From NCBI RefSeq assembly GCF_019649055.1, contig NW_026570315.1:372001-436000 (forward strand): a stretch of 64,000 bases of DNA, in the 5' to 3' direction. Positions 51,821-62,850 of the stretch are shown piece by piece; positions within the stretch are counted from its first letter, which is position 1; the number at the start of each line of letters is the position of its first letter. The position numbers and the translations under genes are program-made. The notes under the pieces were generated by a model. That model ran no database searches. It was not told the DNA's origin and worked only from the letters and a program-made list of their open reading frames with translations. The DNA comes from Paramacrobiotus metropolitanus. Lineage: Eukaryota > Tardigrada > Eutardigrada > Parachela > Macrobiotidae.

Positions 51821-53246
51821 TTATTTTTTAGTGAATTCTAGCATCAGTTTAAACTTTTCCGGATCTGCCTCGTGTTCCATTTTAGCCAACTGCAGCTTCA
51901 GTGCGCGATCTTTGTCTCCCTCTTGTCTTTGAAATTCACGAGCGTTCTTTTCTTCTTGCACTTTCATCCGCTCAATTTCATTAGACTCGTTCATAGCGGT
52001 TACAATTTTCGAAAAAACCATGACCCGATGTTCCGCTTTGTTGCGCTTGTGAATAAGCACTCGACTTTGTTCGGCAGAATCCGATCGTTTCCGAGTTTTT
52101 TTCATTGGGACATTAAGATCACCTAACAACGCCGTGAAAAGTAAGTAATTATAGAAGTATGTACTTTATTGTACTGTAAGTTTGTACTGTACTGGACTGT
52201 GTAATCAGTATAAATCTTTTTCTTTTATATAAAACGTTTGACTATATTGTATCGCCACTCCGAATTAAAAGTGTAAAAATTCTTGATAATTATAATAATT
52301 TATTATATACAGTACATCGCTAATATTATTTTATACTGAAATTCATGAATAACTCGAGTACTGTACGTATTTATTATTTAACAGAATAATTTAAATCACT
52401 ATTTACCAAAAGTGGTTTCCGTTGGTTTTGGATCGGTTTCCGGCTTGTCTGCTACTTCAACCAGCATCAGTGTTTTATCGCCTTCCGGTGTGATTTTGCC
52501 GCTTTCGTCAATCTCTGCCCTTCGTGCCACTAAAACAGCAATGAATGTTATGAAGTATACTGTCGTCTAGGTAACAAAGTAAGCATGTAACAGCCCAGTT
52601 TAGTTTTTTTTAAAAGTTATTTTCAATTTAATTTAATTTAATTTATTTACCGTCAATTGCAGGATCGAAGGCATCGATTGTGTGCAGTGCCGATTCGGGT
52701 GATAACGGCATACGATTTCCGCTTGCGCTCGGCTGTGATTTTGACATAAAAGCTTTTCGATAGTCTGCCTTGACCTTTTCCCGAATCCCGAGTCATCCCG
52801 TCAGTTCTATCCTTGACCACACTTGTGCCACTGACTGCGCCGGCTTTCAAGGTCGCTTTCCATTGAATTATCTGGTACACCAATTTATCCTTCTCGCTCC
52901 AGCTGTCTTCCGCCGTCCCGGTTGGAGAAACATGCGGGTAAGCTTTACTAAAAGCTTTAATGGAGCGACTGACCATTTCTTGCAAGGTATGGCTCGGCTT
53001 TTTTGGGGAGTCGTAATTCAGGTGGATCCCGTTGTCCTTGCACATTTCAAGTACTTTGCTCCACAATGCACCCGATTCCTTCGTATTTTCTTTCACGCTC
53101 CATGGATTAATTTCGACAATTATTCTGAGTTTGGTGATGGTTTGCTGATCATTTTCCGCCCTCGTACGTTTGTTCTGGGTGTTTGTCGGAATATCGGAGG
53201 TGGTATCAACAGGAAAAGTATTGCACTCGCTACCGGTATCGGTCAT
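51821..53246 (-). CDS. Myb/SANT-like partner gene of the Harbinger element, three exons
   Basis: Exon 1 (52651-53246) starts MTDTGSECNTFPVDT and contains a Myb/SANT-like helix set (IIVEINPWSVKEN, GALWSKVLEMC, LQEMVSRSIKAF). Exon 2 (52407-52529) and exon 3 (51821-52132) are bounded by AG and GTAAAT signals, and both joins keep the frame. Exon 3 encodes a charged coiled coil (KMKVQEEKNAREFQR-type) to the stop. One frame change lies in exon 1 near 52785. Such proteins carry the transposase to the nucleus or bind the transposon ends (family knowledge). Preservation is better than for the transposase. Confidence 0.7.
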
Positions 53247-53374
53247 TTTAATAAAACGGTATAAACAAAAAACAAAAAAAATCATCAAGCAGGTAACGTA
53301 CAATGCAACGCTTAGAAGTTCTGCTTTTCAAATATCAGTGTGCTGTCTAACTAAATGTCAGCCTGATAAAAATT

Positions 53375-53999
53375 TGTTGTTGTGACACTTGCAACAGCTG
53401 ACCGATAGAGGATTAATCGGGGAATTTCTCCCTTCTCCTATAAGTCTTCTATTGTTGGTTTTCTCGCATATGCCTGACATCTACCGGACTCCGCATGGTC
53501 ACTTTTTTGAGTCGGGCCCGTGCCTGTGGGAGCAGGCTCTGTCTTAGAGAGCTGCATCCTAATTACTTTTTAATTACTTTTTATGGCCCCTGCGCTCGGT
53601 TTGTGCGCCTGCGCCCCAGATCGGCGGCTTATCGCAAATCACGAAGTGTCCCGCGACGAGGGCCGTTGGCCTGTCGCTCGCAACTGCGCCTCCGGCTGTT
53701 ACTTTCGAAGGGCGTTCTCCCTTCGGGTTACTGATGGCCTTGGAGGCATTTCTTTTGGCAGGTTCTTTGGGCCTGGCCGTTTGGCCAGTTGAGTCATGTT
53801 ATATGCATCTTTGGCCCTGCCTCTGAGGTCTTTGGCCTTCGCTCCTACCACCCTTTTCTGCTCGAATCCCATCTCGTGCCAACGTCATGCGACACATACA
53901 GAGACCGTTGGGTCTTCTGTGGGATAAATCCGGGGACAGCGAAGCGTAATGGTTCGGCGCGGAAGGCGTTGGTCGTTTCAAGGACGCCGTCCCTGACCA
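53375..53999 (-). repeat. Element C 3' LTR candidate and adjacent 3' region
   Basis: 53375-53479 reads TGTCAGGCATATGCG to GTGTCACAACA on the minus strand, starting with the same TGTCAGGCA as element B's LTR. It has TG...CA ends and is only 105 bp, so it is a short or truncated LTR. The second LTR lies outside the window, so the call cannot be confirmed. The remaining part to 53999 is the non-coding end of the element's 3' region. Confidence 0.5.
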
Positions 54000-56240
54000 G
54001 TGCTAGTAGTTCATTCACTAGCTGGCTGCTCAGTTTCCATGGATCCATCGTTCCCTTGTAATAGAGGGCGTTGATTGTCCTGGAAATGTCCATCAAAGGG
54101 GAACCTCTTGGGTCATGTAAATATCCGATGGCTCTGCAGATTTGTTGGAAGTAATTGTCCCTACTGCGGGAAAGTCCTTGTGGTCGATGGGCAACATGGA
54201 TTTCTGCCATACTGGTCCAGTCGCGATGTTTGCGAACCAGCAGGCCTGAGTTAAGGATAAGAGTGACCACCCGCCGCATGAAGGGTGCCGTCAGTACGCG
54301 GTCCGCGAGCGGAAGTCTTCTAAACTCCTCGCCGAGTGCCATACGGGCTCGAAGGACACTGACGAGACACTGGTATAGGTGTCGGCCTGTTTATCTTCTC
54401 ATTATTCTGGCGAGTGCCACCCATTTTTCGACATGACCCGCTGGGATCTCGATATGAGTAGCTTCTGGTCCTGGGTTAGGAAGTTCAGCTTCATCGTCCC
54501 AAGGTTATGGGAGCATGACTTCCTCCGAAGGCGGGTCTCCTTCGAGGAGTGGTTCGAAGTCCTCCTCTTTGCATCCTGCTGGCATGGGAGGTAATGGCCT
54601 TGGCTCTGCCAAGGGTTGTGATGGCCCTGGTTTGTCCGGGCTGTCCGATAGGACCTGGACATCCTTGTCGCCTGACGGCCGCTTCTCAAGCTGGGCGGTT
54701 TTGGCTTCCCGACTTTTCTTGGCCTTGGCCTCCTTCTTTTGGCGGTTCCGTTCGGCCTCTGGGTTTGGTGCGGGCCGCGATGTTTCCGCCTGACTCCCGC
54801 TCGGTTGAGGGGATGTTGGACGAGAGGCCGGTTTGGCCCTCTCTGGCTTCTTGGCTTTTCTCGGCTGTTTAGTGTTTAGCTCTTTGTGAGTTGGCCGAGT
54901 AAATCATTTGTGTGCCAAGCGCCAAACCTTCCATTTTCCCAGCTATGGGGAAAGTTACTGGCTGGCCAAGGGGTATGTCGTCCACTTTGGCTGGCATGGT
55001 TGACAAGACTGTTGGAACAACGGCCGTTGGGCCTGTTCCTGTTTGGCTCTGGTCCGCTGGTGTCTTCGGTGGTGAAGTGGCCCTCGATGGTCCCGCCTGC
55101 ATTGGCTAAGCTTGTTGCATGGCCACAACTGGACCTGACGGGAATGTGTCCATCGGTTCCGGGTCCGGAGGCGCTTGCGTCTTCGGTGGCACCACTGTTG
55201 GTGCGATTGATGATAGCCGTTCGGCCATCATTAAGTCCTTCTCCGGTGAGGGGAAGAGGCGTCTGCGTCCTCTGATCCAGTAGTCTTCCACCATTATTAG
55301 CACCAGTCGGCAGATCATTTCGGTGAACATTTCGTAATCTTCCGGCTTGTTCTGGTCCTTAGCCTCTTGTCTCATTCTGAGGAGGTAAGGGTACTGCCGT
55401 CGGTCATTGTGTTCGACGTGGGCCACAAGGTGCCTCTGCTCCGTAGGAGTCAAAGTACTCATGGGCATTAAGGCCGAATCTGCTTCCACCTGTTCGGTCG
55501 GAAGTTTGATTGCCGTTTCCGGACCAAGGATGCTGGTGCGGTCACAGTGATTTGCACTTCCTCCAATGTGGAATCCGCGGCCACCGTTGGTGCAGGGATT
55601 CTTTCCACCGTTATGGTCATGACTGGCTCTTGAGAAGGTGTAGTATCCATCTTGTCCTTATCCGGTGATTTACCTGGCCGGCTCGGTGTGAACCTGGGAG
55701 GTGCTGGTCCTGGGGCCGGCATACTTGGCATTCGCGCCGGTTGTGATGTGGCGCGGCCAGGAGAAGTCCGTTTTTCTGGAGACCAACTTTTACGAGGCGA
55801 TCTCCCCGGTAGAGGAGATTTATCCCTTACGGTCTCATAGAGGACTTTTTGGACATCTTTATCCAAATCCTCCTCGTCTTAGCTAGACAGGACGCCGTAG
55901 TAGGCTGCCAGGAATTGGGGGAATTCCTCGTCACTTTCGATCTCTTCCGGTAGGAGTTGGTCTTCCACTGGCAGGCCCGGTCTTGGGCGCGGTTCCACTG
56001 TCCAAGCTCTCGGGTTAATATGTGGCCCTCTAATGCACATCGCGTGTTCGATGATTTCGCCAGGGAGTTTGCGCTGGCGAAGAGCCTGGCTTTTGCTTCT
56101 CATAGCCATAAGTCTTCGGATGAGATATTCCGTTCCTGGACCAATAACTGTTAGCCTCGGCTGGTGCGGTCAGTCTCGTGTTCGGTCAAGGTCGGATCGC
56201 CGGCACGTATCCGCTGGCGCATGTCCTCTTCAGTGGGGTT
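53845..56240 (-). pseudogene. Element C distal extra ORF(s), broken
   Basis: A chain of frames reads as protein with breaks: 55879-56150 (IIEHAMCIRGPHINPRAW), 55468-55866 (basic, Ser/Pro-rich), 55106-55489 (helical, TPTEQRHLVAHVEHND and MICRLVLIMVEDYW), 54869-55102 (Pro/Thr-rich), then a Lys/Gln/Gly-rich poor region, and 53845-54342 with a compact helical domain (FMRRVVTLILNSGLLV, YLHDPRGSPLMDISRTINAL, SSQLVNELLALVRDG). The last domain looks the most conserved-like. I recognise no family and element B has no intact counterpart. Confidence 0.45.
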
Positions 56241-56507
56241 TAGAGAAGATCAACTTCTATGGTCTCGCTAACCAATTCATTATGCGGATCCATTTGATAC
56301 TGCCTGGTTGGGCTCGTTGGGGTCAACCGAATACGATGCCTCTTTGGAGGCTCGTCCCGCAAAGGTTCCGTTGTCCCCGATGGAATTTTGCCGCTCTTCC
56401 GGTGGTGAGAGCACATGGCCTTTCCCGGGAAAGTTCTTCGGCGGTGACTTCTTCTTCTTGGTCGGTAACCACGAAGTGTCAAAGTCGGTTGTTCTTTGGT
56501 CGCCGGT

Positions 56508-57128
56508 TTAAGTATGGACGGCTCTGGCCTTGTTGGGCCAGGAAGCTCTAAGTCCATTGGTGGTCCCCTCCATGCTGGGAGTGACCGTTGCGAAGGAGGT
56601 TCCTCTGCATCTGGAGGAGTCCTCTTCTTTCTTATGAACCCCGGGCGACTGTGGGCAACCAGTTGTAGCTGGTGTGGCCGTTCTTTCTGGTATGGCGGGC
56701 TTTTCTCCAGTCGACTTCCTGTCCGTTGGACGGGCGACCAAAGTGCCGCCTGATGTGTCGCCTTCAATTCGGTTTGGCGTTGGCGTGGTGTCTGATGATA
56801 CCGTTGGCTCATCGACTACCATAGGACTTGTCGATGCACCAGCCGGTTGGACTAGTGCTGACTCTTGGGCCGGCTTCTCCGGCGAGAGCTCGAGAGTTTT
56901 ATCGAGCAAGCTCACGTCCATTTCATCTTCCTGCGGAGGGATTTCCATGCTGGTATCCGGGGTGGCGGGTCCAGCAGTGTACACAGGTTGGCTTGATGTT
57001 GTCCCAGGCACGGTTGGTGCTGGGACCGCTGTTGGAGCTTTGACCAAAGTTGGGTCCGCCGATGTTGAGGCTACTGGTACGTGTGAAGTGTCGGCGCCGT
57101 TGGCGGTGCCACTGAATCTGGTCGCCAT
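56508..57128 (-). CDS. Element C second extra ORF, Ser/Thr/Pro-rich
   Basis: An open 206-residue frame starting MATRFSGTANGADTS. Composition is dominated by Thr, Pro, Ser and Ala, with an acidic short motif (QEDEMDVSLLDKTLELSPE). It overlaps the end of the preceding ORF in another frame. Two further frames are open across the same DNA, and I chose this one for its start codon and composition. No domain was recognised. Confidence 0.4.
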   Translation of the reverse strand: MATRFSGTANGADTSHVPVASTSADPTLVKAPTAVPAPTVPGTTSSQPVYTAGPATPDTSMEIPPQEDEMDVSLLDKTLELSPEKPAQESALVQPAGASTSPMVVDEPTVSSDTTPTPNRIEGDTSGGTLVARPTDRKSTGEKPAIPERTATPATTGCPQSPGVHKKEEDSSRCRGTSFATVTPSMEGTTNGLRASWPNKARAVHT

Positions 57129-57310
57129 TCATTAACTGGATCAAAGCTACTGAAGCCTTCCGTCGTTGACGGGCCAGGTCGTTGGACCTTCCAGTAATCC
57201 TCCACAAATGTGCGGAGCCACCTTATAGTGTCCTCCACAACAAGCAACGAATCGCCGATAGGCATCGTGCTGTTCGTTGTAAGTTCTCTGAGCAGGGCTA
57301 TCCGATGGGA

Positions 57311-59904
57311 TTAGCTTTGCTGCTGTTTTCTCATCCGGACCGCTTCTGGGTCGAATGGGCTGAGATCCCCTATTTGGTTGGACATGCGGCGATCGATGTC
57401 CTCGGCGTCACGGACCAGGTTACTGACGTGTAGCGCCACTTGGACTGTTATTTGGATCGTGCCGTAGCCCGCTTCACCGAACCTTCGGCGCCGAGCTTCT
57501 TGTTCGTCTTCCCATTGTTGACGAAGGGTTCGGCGGCCTGGTTCGGTAGGTGCTGCCATCTGCATGATGCTAGCTATAGCACCTATTCCTGAAGTGATAG
57601 GCTGAGCCGTTGTGGCTCGCATAATTTGTTCCAGGTGCTCCGCAATTTCTGGTGGCGGCGCCGGTGACGTGGGTCTGGTATGGACCTGTCGTTCTGGTGC
57701 AACCATATGATCTGGCGGAGCCGTTAGTCCTGGCACAGGAATTGGAGCGGGCAGGTCCAGCCATTCAATGTCGCTATCTGTCTCCGTGTCCGATTGGGAC
57801 GGAGTGGGTGGCCGGCTAAATGCTGGTCCCGCTGCAAGTCTTTCATTTGAGACTTGCATGATGCGTCTGTATCGTTCTCTCAGTTTTTCCGACGGTCGAC
57901 GGTCTGAGGAGTGAGTTGGGACCAAGAGTCCGGTTCGGGCTCCGGGTGTTGATTGCCCCGGTAGGGCTGTAGACAGCACTCGTTGGAGTGCTTGTTCAAT
58001 CAGGCCGCGTTGGTATCCTTGGTTGAAGAAATTGCGCATTTGTGGTCCTGCGTTGCCGGTGTCTATTGGCTTCTCCATGTATCGAAGCATGGCCCGTCGA
58101 AGTCGCTTCAAGTAATCTAAGATGCGCTGAAGTTCCGCGTCCAAAGCAACTCTTCTGCGAATGGTTGCGATATCCGTGCCTTTTAGGCCACTGACAACTG
58201 TGCGGATTTCTTCAGCTAAGGTTCCGTAGCGTGAAGTTCGCGGTCCAGGGGCATTGGGTATGGAATTGTCCGTAAGTCATACGGAAATGACGCTGGTTGA
58301 CGCTGTTGCGAACCAGTGGCTATTGTCGCGTCGGTTGGCGCTGACAGGGTCACTGGTGCGGCTGAAGTTTCCCCTGTCGTAGCGGTTACTACGACTGTTG
58401 GGTTCAGCGATTGAGATGGCGCCGATGGTGCTGGAGGCGGGCGCGATAGTGCTACGGACTCTTTCATCAGGATCAGGTGCGCCATCCAGTGTTGTTCCAG
58501 CTTATATCTCATTTCGTGGGCTGCCGCCAGTAGGGCCTGCCCGGTTTGGTCGTGCAACGGGAATGCCTCGAGCTAAGCCCGGCGGATCGCAATTTTGTCG
58601 ATGTGTTCGCGCGCTAAGCGTCGGAACTCATTCTGATCCTTAATAATCCGCATGACGAAGTCACGTTGGTGAGGGTCCTGAATGTTCAGCTCGCGGATTA
58701 TCTACTCCAATTCTTTGATCGAATTCTCTATCTCCGCTAGATCTTTCTGGAGGGCGTAGAGAGGAATTCTGCCATCGGCCAAGGGTTCGCCCGGAGGCTC
58801 TGACCGCAGTGATGGCGTAGATACCGGTTCAATCATGTCCTCGGTATCATCTATTAGTGGTGGTGGTGGCGATGACAAATGTTCTGTCGGTGAAACAGCC
58901 TGGTCACGCCCGGCCAACACCGGGTTTGGTGCTGGCCCTGCAGTCTGGTCCGTTTCATTAAGGCAAGGTTGGGCTGCCAATTCTGGTGGGACTTCTTCTG
59001 GCCGATGGTATACAGTATACACCCCTTCCACAAATACCCGTAATGGGAAATCGCGCATCTCGCGATTGCCCGATGCGGTTGGCTGGAGTGGCTGGGGCTG
59101 TTCCGTTCGGAATGCCTCTGGCCCCGGTTGCGGGGCCGGTACTGACAAGTCGGGCGGCGTCTGAGCCGTAGGTTCAGATTCTGCCGCTGGGGGTTCATAT
59201 GGCGGTTCGTCATACCCCCCATAACCGCCGTATGGCGGTGGATATCCTTATGGTGGTGGCGGATATGCCCACGGTGGTGGGTATCGCCACTGATTCTAGT
59301 CCGGCAGCGGCTGGTTCGAAGGTCTAGGCGCAGTATACGGTGGATATCCGTAATATGGGTTGTAGTATGGCGGCGGAGTGGAGCTTGGCCTTGGCCCAGT
59401 ATGTACCGGCGGAGTCTGGACCGTTGGTCCGACTGCTACAGTTGTGACAATCGGCTGATTGGCCGATTGACCACCATACAAAACTAGTCTCGGGCCTGCT
59501 GGGCCACGCGAGTGATGTCGGACCGTTCGACCCGACGAAGAACTTGGCTGGCTGCTGGCTGCTGCTGCGTTGACCAAGAGCCCGGTATCGTCGGAAAATG
59601 TCCCTGGCGGCAAGTATTGCGGCGGTAGGGCTCGAGGTGGCAGAGGCTGAGACCGCGGTAGCGGTGTGTCGGCCCGTGGCCCGGGTCCGACTGACATGCT
59701 GGCCAGCTGTTCAGCGGTTAAGTTAGCTCGTATGTTCGGTACCTGTACACTCGGTGGCCGGTTAGACGACCGAGAGGAAGATCTGCCAGACCGGGATTCC
59801 GGTCTTGAATATGGGTGTGATCGGCCACTTTGGTCGGAGTCGTCTGAGCGGTCGGTACGTCGGCGTCCTTCCATCGTTCTTTTGGGACACTGTTGCGAGA
59901 CCAA
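57311..59904 (-). pseudogene. Element C first extra ORF after integrase
   Basis: Starts at or just inside 59904 with a Ser/Arg-rich head (MEGRRRTDRSDDSDQSG), then a Pro/Tyr-rich part (PPYYNPYYGYPPYTAP). The same frame continues through stops at 59296-59298 and near 59250. A helical segment (LQKDLAEIENSIKELE) is followed by a stop near 58700 and more helix (MRYKLEQHWMAHLI). One frame change near 58216 leads to a 280-codon open stretch (57311-58144) with LDYLKRLRRAMLRYM. The head matches the extra ORF of element B. No membrane segment or known domain is seen. Its length, about 860 codons, exceeds that in B. Confidence 0.6.
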
Positions 59905-60218
59905 TTACGCTACGTTATACTCCTACCTAGGGTTAGTTTCGATTTTAGGCTAGCTACTTCTAAGCTACCTATGTCAGACAGAACCAACCGATCCTTTAAA
60001 GTTAATGTTAAGTTGTGGTAGAAGACAAGCTGCGTTGGCTGAGATTAATATTAAGTAAAGTTAATTAATTATGGTAGCAGGTCACGGTAACGTTCGTGGA
60101 AGACTACTTCCAAGTGTTTTTATTTAGGCAGATCCTAAATTTATTTTAAGTCATTCTGTCCAGGCTTATCAACCGTCTTATCCAATACGCCCGGTTCGAG
60201 CGTATTGACCTTCTGCTT
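59905..60218. other. Spacer between integrase tail and extra ORFs
   Basis: AT-rich, no ORF. The equivalent spacer in element B is 29243-29416. Confidence 0.5.
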
Positions 60219-61190
60219 TTATCCCGTCGAGCTTTTCTCTGATTTTTCTCGTCCCGCAGTTATACGAGTGAGTAAGCCTTTGTCTGCCTCATCATCAGCG
60301 ACTTGCACTTCTAGGACCTTCTGAGCCTTAAGGGTTGCTTTCGGCTTTTTTGGCGACTTTGGTCTTTTTGGCTTCTCTTGCAGCCTCTGACTTGGTAGAC
60401 TTGTCTCGGGTTTTGACTTGTCAGGTGCGGCCAATACTTTTTCAGGTTCCGCAGTTACTGTCTCTGGGTTAATGACGGCTAATGGCTGGTTCTGAAGTTT
60501 GGTCAAGGCTGGGGTCTCGAAGTCCGGTTTGGTCTTCCGAGGACGGCCACGGCCTCGCTTCAGGGCCGGGTCTTCTGGTTCTGGCTTAGGAATTCCGAGT
60601 ATTATGAACATGCCCTCATATTTGTTTGGGTTGGTAGGGTCATCCACCATTTTCTTCAGGGTGACCAATTCCAGCTTCTTGAACTCGGCCTGGGCCTTCT
60701 TTTTATTGTAAATGGCCGCATCCCGCAGGAACCCTTTTTGATGTGAGTTTTCGCGTTCGTTAGTCGTAAATTTTTCTGGGACGTTGGTCCCAGCAAGGAC
60801 GTCTTGCGGTATGGTCATCTCCGTCCATATAACATGTGGTACGGTGAGAATCCAATGGTCGCGGGAACGGCACGGTTCATGCCGGAAATCACGTAAGGTA
60901 AGGCCCTGTGCCAACGATGTTCGTCGCCGACTCAGCCAAAGTTTCGAATTCCGTCCCAGATTGTTTGCATCTGGCGTTCGACTTGGCCTTGGCCCTCCGG
61001 GTGGTAAGCGGAACCGAACGTTTGTTTGATGCCAGATTTTGGCCACTTTGGCGAAGGACTTTGCCGTAAAATGCGTGCCCCGGTCGGAGTGCATTGTATG
61101 TGGCATTCCATATTTGAGGATAACTTCCTCGACGAAGAACTTTTCGAATTCCTTGGCCCAGTTTGTTTTGGTCGGCCGGGCTATGGTTTA
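60219..61190 (-). pseudogene. Element C integrase remainder and AT-hook tail
   Basis: It contains HSDRGTHFTAKSFAKVAK with the second catalytic Asp, then a frame break before the Glu region, then IPQDVLAGTNVPE. A further break precedes FKKLELVTLKKM. The tail has RGRGRPRK and PKRPKSPKKPK and ends near 60219. The arrangement equals integrase plus AT-hook extension in element B. Confidence 0.72.
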
Positions 61191-61832
61191 CTTCGTCATC
61201 TGGTCGACCACTACGGCGATGTACCGGTATTTTTCGGTTTCGGTCACCGGTAATGGTCCTTTGAAATCGGCAAAGATGCGGTACCAAGGCGCAACAGCGT
61301 CGGTCGGCTGCAGCTTACCGTAGGCAGCTCGCCGCGGTACTTTGCCGAAAACGCACGTCTGACATCGGTCGATGTAGTCGTGTATGTCGCTGCTCATACG
61401 GTCCCAGTAGTACCTGAGCTTAGCGGATTCAATGGGCTTGCGGTATCCAAAATGGTTCCCTGTTTTTCCGTCATGGAGGGACTGGATAATGTTTTTCCGC
61501 ATGAAAAGTGGTATGACGAGTCTCCTTTCGAGCTTTGCATTATTTTGGTCCACCTTGGTCACGATCACACCTTGGTCCAGCATTTCCTGCACTTGGTTGT
61601 TAATGAACTCGCGTGCCTTCCAGCTCGTTCGGGTTGGGTTCATTTTGATTGGAGCAGCGTCGCCAACTTCTATGACGTGGGTCACTCCCTTTACGTCGCC
61701 GTAAGGCTTTTTGGACGTGGGGAATATGGCCCTGAGTTCCCATAATTCCTGACGGAGTAGAGCAGTTTGCTCCTCAGTCAGGTGATCGCCAAAATTTGCG
61801 TTGGCGATGTGGGCGCGGATTTCGCGTTCCAC
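61188..61832 (-). pseudogene. Element C RT-integrase deletion fusion
   Basis: The frame starts with the RT entry (YGDVKGVTHVIEV, then MLDQGVI) and passes, without a stop, straight into the integrase zinc region (KLERRLVIPLFMR, HDGKTGNHFGYR, RCQTC) and the first catalytic segment (FADFKGPLPVT). About 1.65 kb of RT and RNase H, as judged from element B, are absent. Short CAAGGTG-type repeats lie at the junction near 61567. Polymerisation is impossible for this copy. Confidence 0.85.
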
Positions 61833-62557
61833 TTCAGGTCTTCCTCTCCGGTTTCGAGGGACTTGATCTGGGCGAATTCTTCGTCGGTGGCCTCCTCGTA
61901 TGGCTCTACTAATCCCATGTCCACTCCCTTTCGGATTATATAGGTCTCTTTCGAGTAGTTTGACACCAGTATGGTGAAACTTCTGCCATCATGCTGGACT
62001 GGTCCGTCGAGAATGGCCAGACTCCGTTTGGTGTCCATGCTTCGGAGGTACATAAGTTTCTGTCTCGGGACCACTTCGAAGACAATGGTTACTTGGACCG
62101 GTGTAATGGATTTCGGTAGGAGCTCCGTTTTTACACTGGCCCGGACTTTTGCGGAATCAGTAATGGTACGCTGTCTCTTCGGATTGCGTCCCGTCTCTTT
62201 TGGCCATGGTAGGGCGCTGGCGTTTGGTATGGACCAATCCACACCGTCCCCACAGATGTCTGGCTTATATATATCACTGTAATACATATAGCCGATTCTT
62301 GCACCTTTACGGAGAACTTGGTCGCGTAGAGACTTATTTTGGATCTGGATCCACGCGTACTCGTCCTGACGTGTTTCCACCTCCGCCTCGATCGGTAAGA
62401 GCTGACGGTGTGTTCGTCTTAACGAGGTAAAGTGGATTGGGCGCTTTGGATCCATGGTTCTGTATGTGCGGACCTTTACACAGCAGGTTGAGTAGGCTGG
62501 TATGGTGTACCGCTTATGGACGAAGACAACTTCTTTTTCTTCTTTAAGGCCTTCCAT
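61778..62557 (-). CDS. Element C beta-rich linker domains
   Basis: An open 259-residue frame with two similar beta-rich modules. The first has YTIPAYSTCCVKVRT and VLRKGARIGYM; the second has LLPKSITPVQVTIV and YIIRKGVDMGLVEPY. Each ends in an IRKG/LRKG turn. They match the split modules of element B and show that the junction is normally continuous, so the one-base break at 25256 in B is a mutation. The fold resembles the dUTPase-like modules reported between PR and RT in some Ty3 elements (inference). Confidence 0.65.
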   Translation of the reverse strand: MEGLKEEKEVVFVHKRYTIPAYSTCCVKVRTYRTMDPKRPIHFTSLRRTHRQLLPIEAEVETRQDEYAWIQIQNKSLRDQVLRKGARIGYMYYSDIYKPDICGDGVDWSIPNASALPWPKETGRNPKRQRTITDSAKVRASVKTELLPKSITPVQVTIVFEVVPRQKLMYLRSMDTKRSLAILDGPVQHDGRSFTILVSNYSKETYIIRKGVDMGLVEPYEEATDEEFAQIKSLETGEEDLKWNAKSAPTSPTQILAIT

Positions 62558-62850
62558 TTGCCGCTGCAGTCTGGTTCGACGAATGGTGGGTGCTTCGGCC
62601 CGAAGTTGGCGGATGGTTGGGTCGTCTTCGTCATCACTGGACTCCTGTGATTATTGGTTGTCACAGTCAGTGTCCGGTGAGTCGCTTGAGCTTTGAACGT
62701 CCGAGTCGGCAGACTCGGTTTGTCGTCCAGCTCTAGCGCTGGCCCGCCGTTGTCATCGTTAGAGTTTGGCGCGCCGCCGGTTACCGTTGGTGCCGGTTCG
62801 ATCAAGAGATCCGGTTCTCGGTTCTTTGGCGTTCCGGGTTCGATTTTCTG

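Larger units (their letters stand above)
51171..53246. mobile_element. PIF/Harbinger-type DNA transposon
   Basis: A DDE transposase fragment on the plus strand and a Myb-like protein gene on the minus strand meet tail to tail with about 80 bases between their stops. This two-gene organisation is typical of PIF/Harbinger elements. The 5' part of the transposase gene is absent; element D ends about 70 bases upstream. Terminal repeats and the 3-bp target duplication were not found. Confidence 0.75.

Noticed and set aside
56240-56812. Arg/Pro-rich ORF in element C as a basic protein
   Set aside because: It overlaps the better-supported ORF at 56508-57128 and has the composition expected of a shadow frame.
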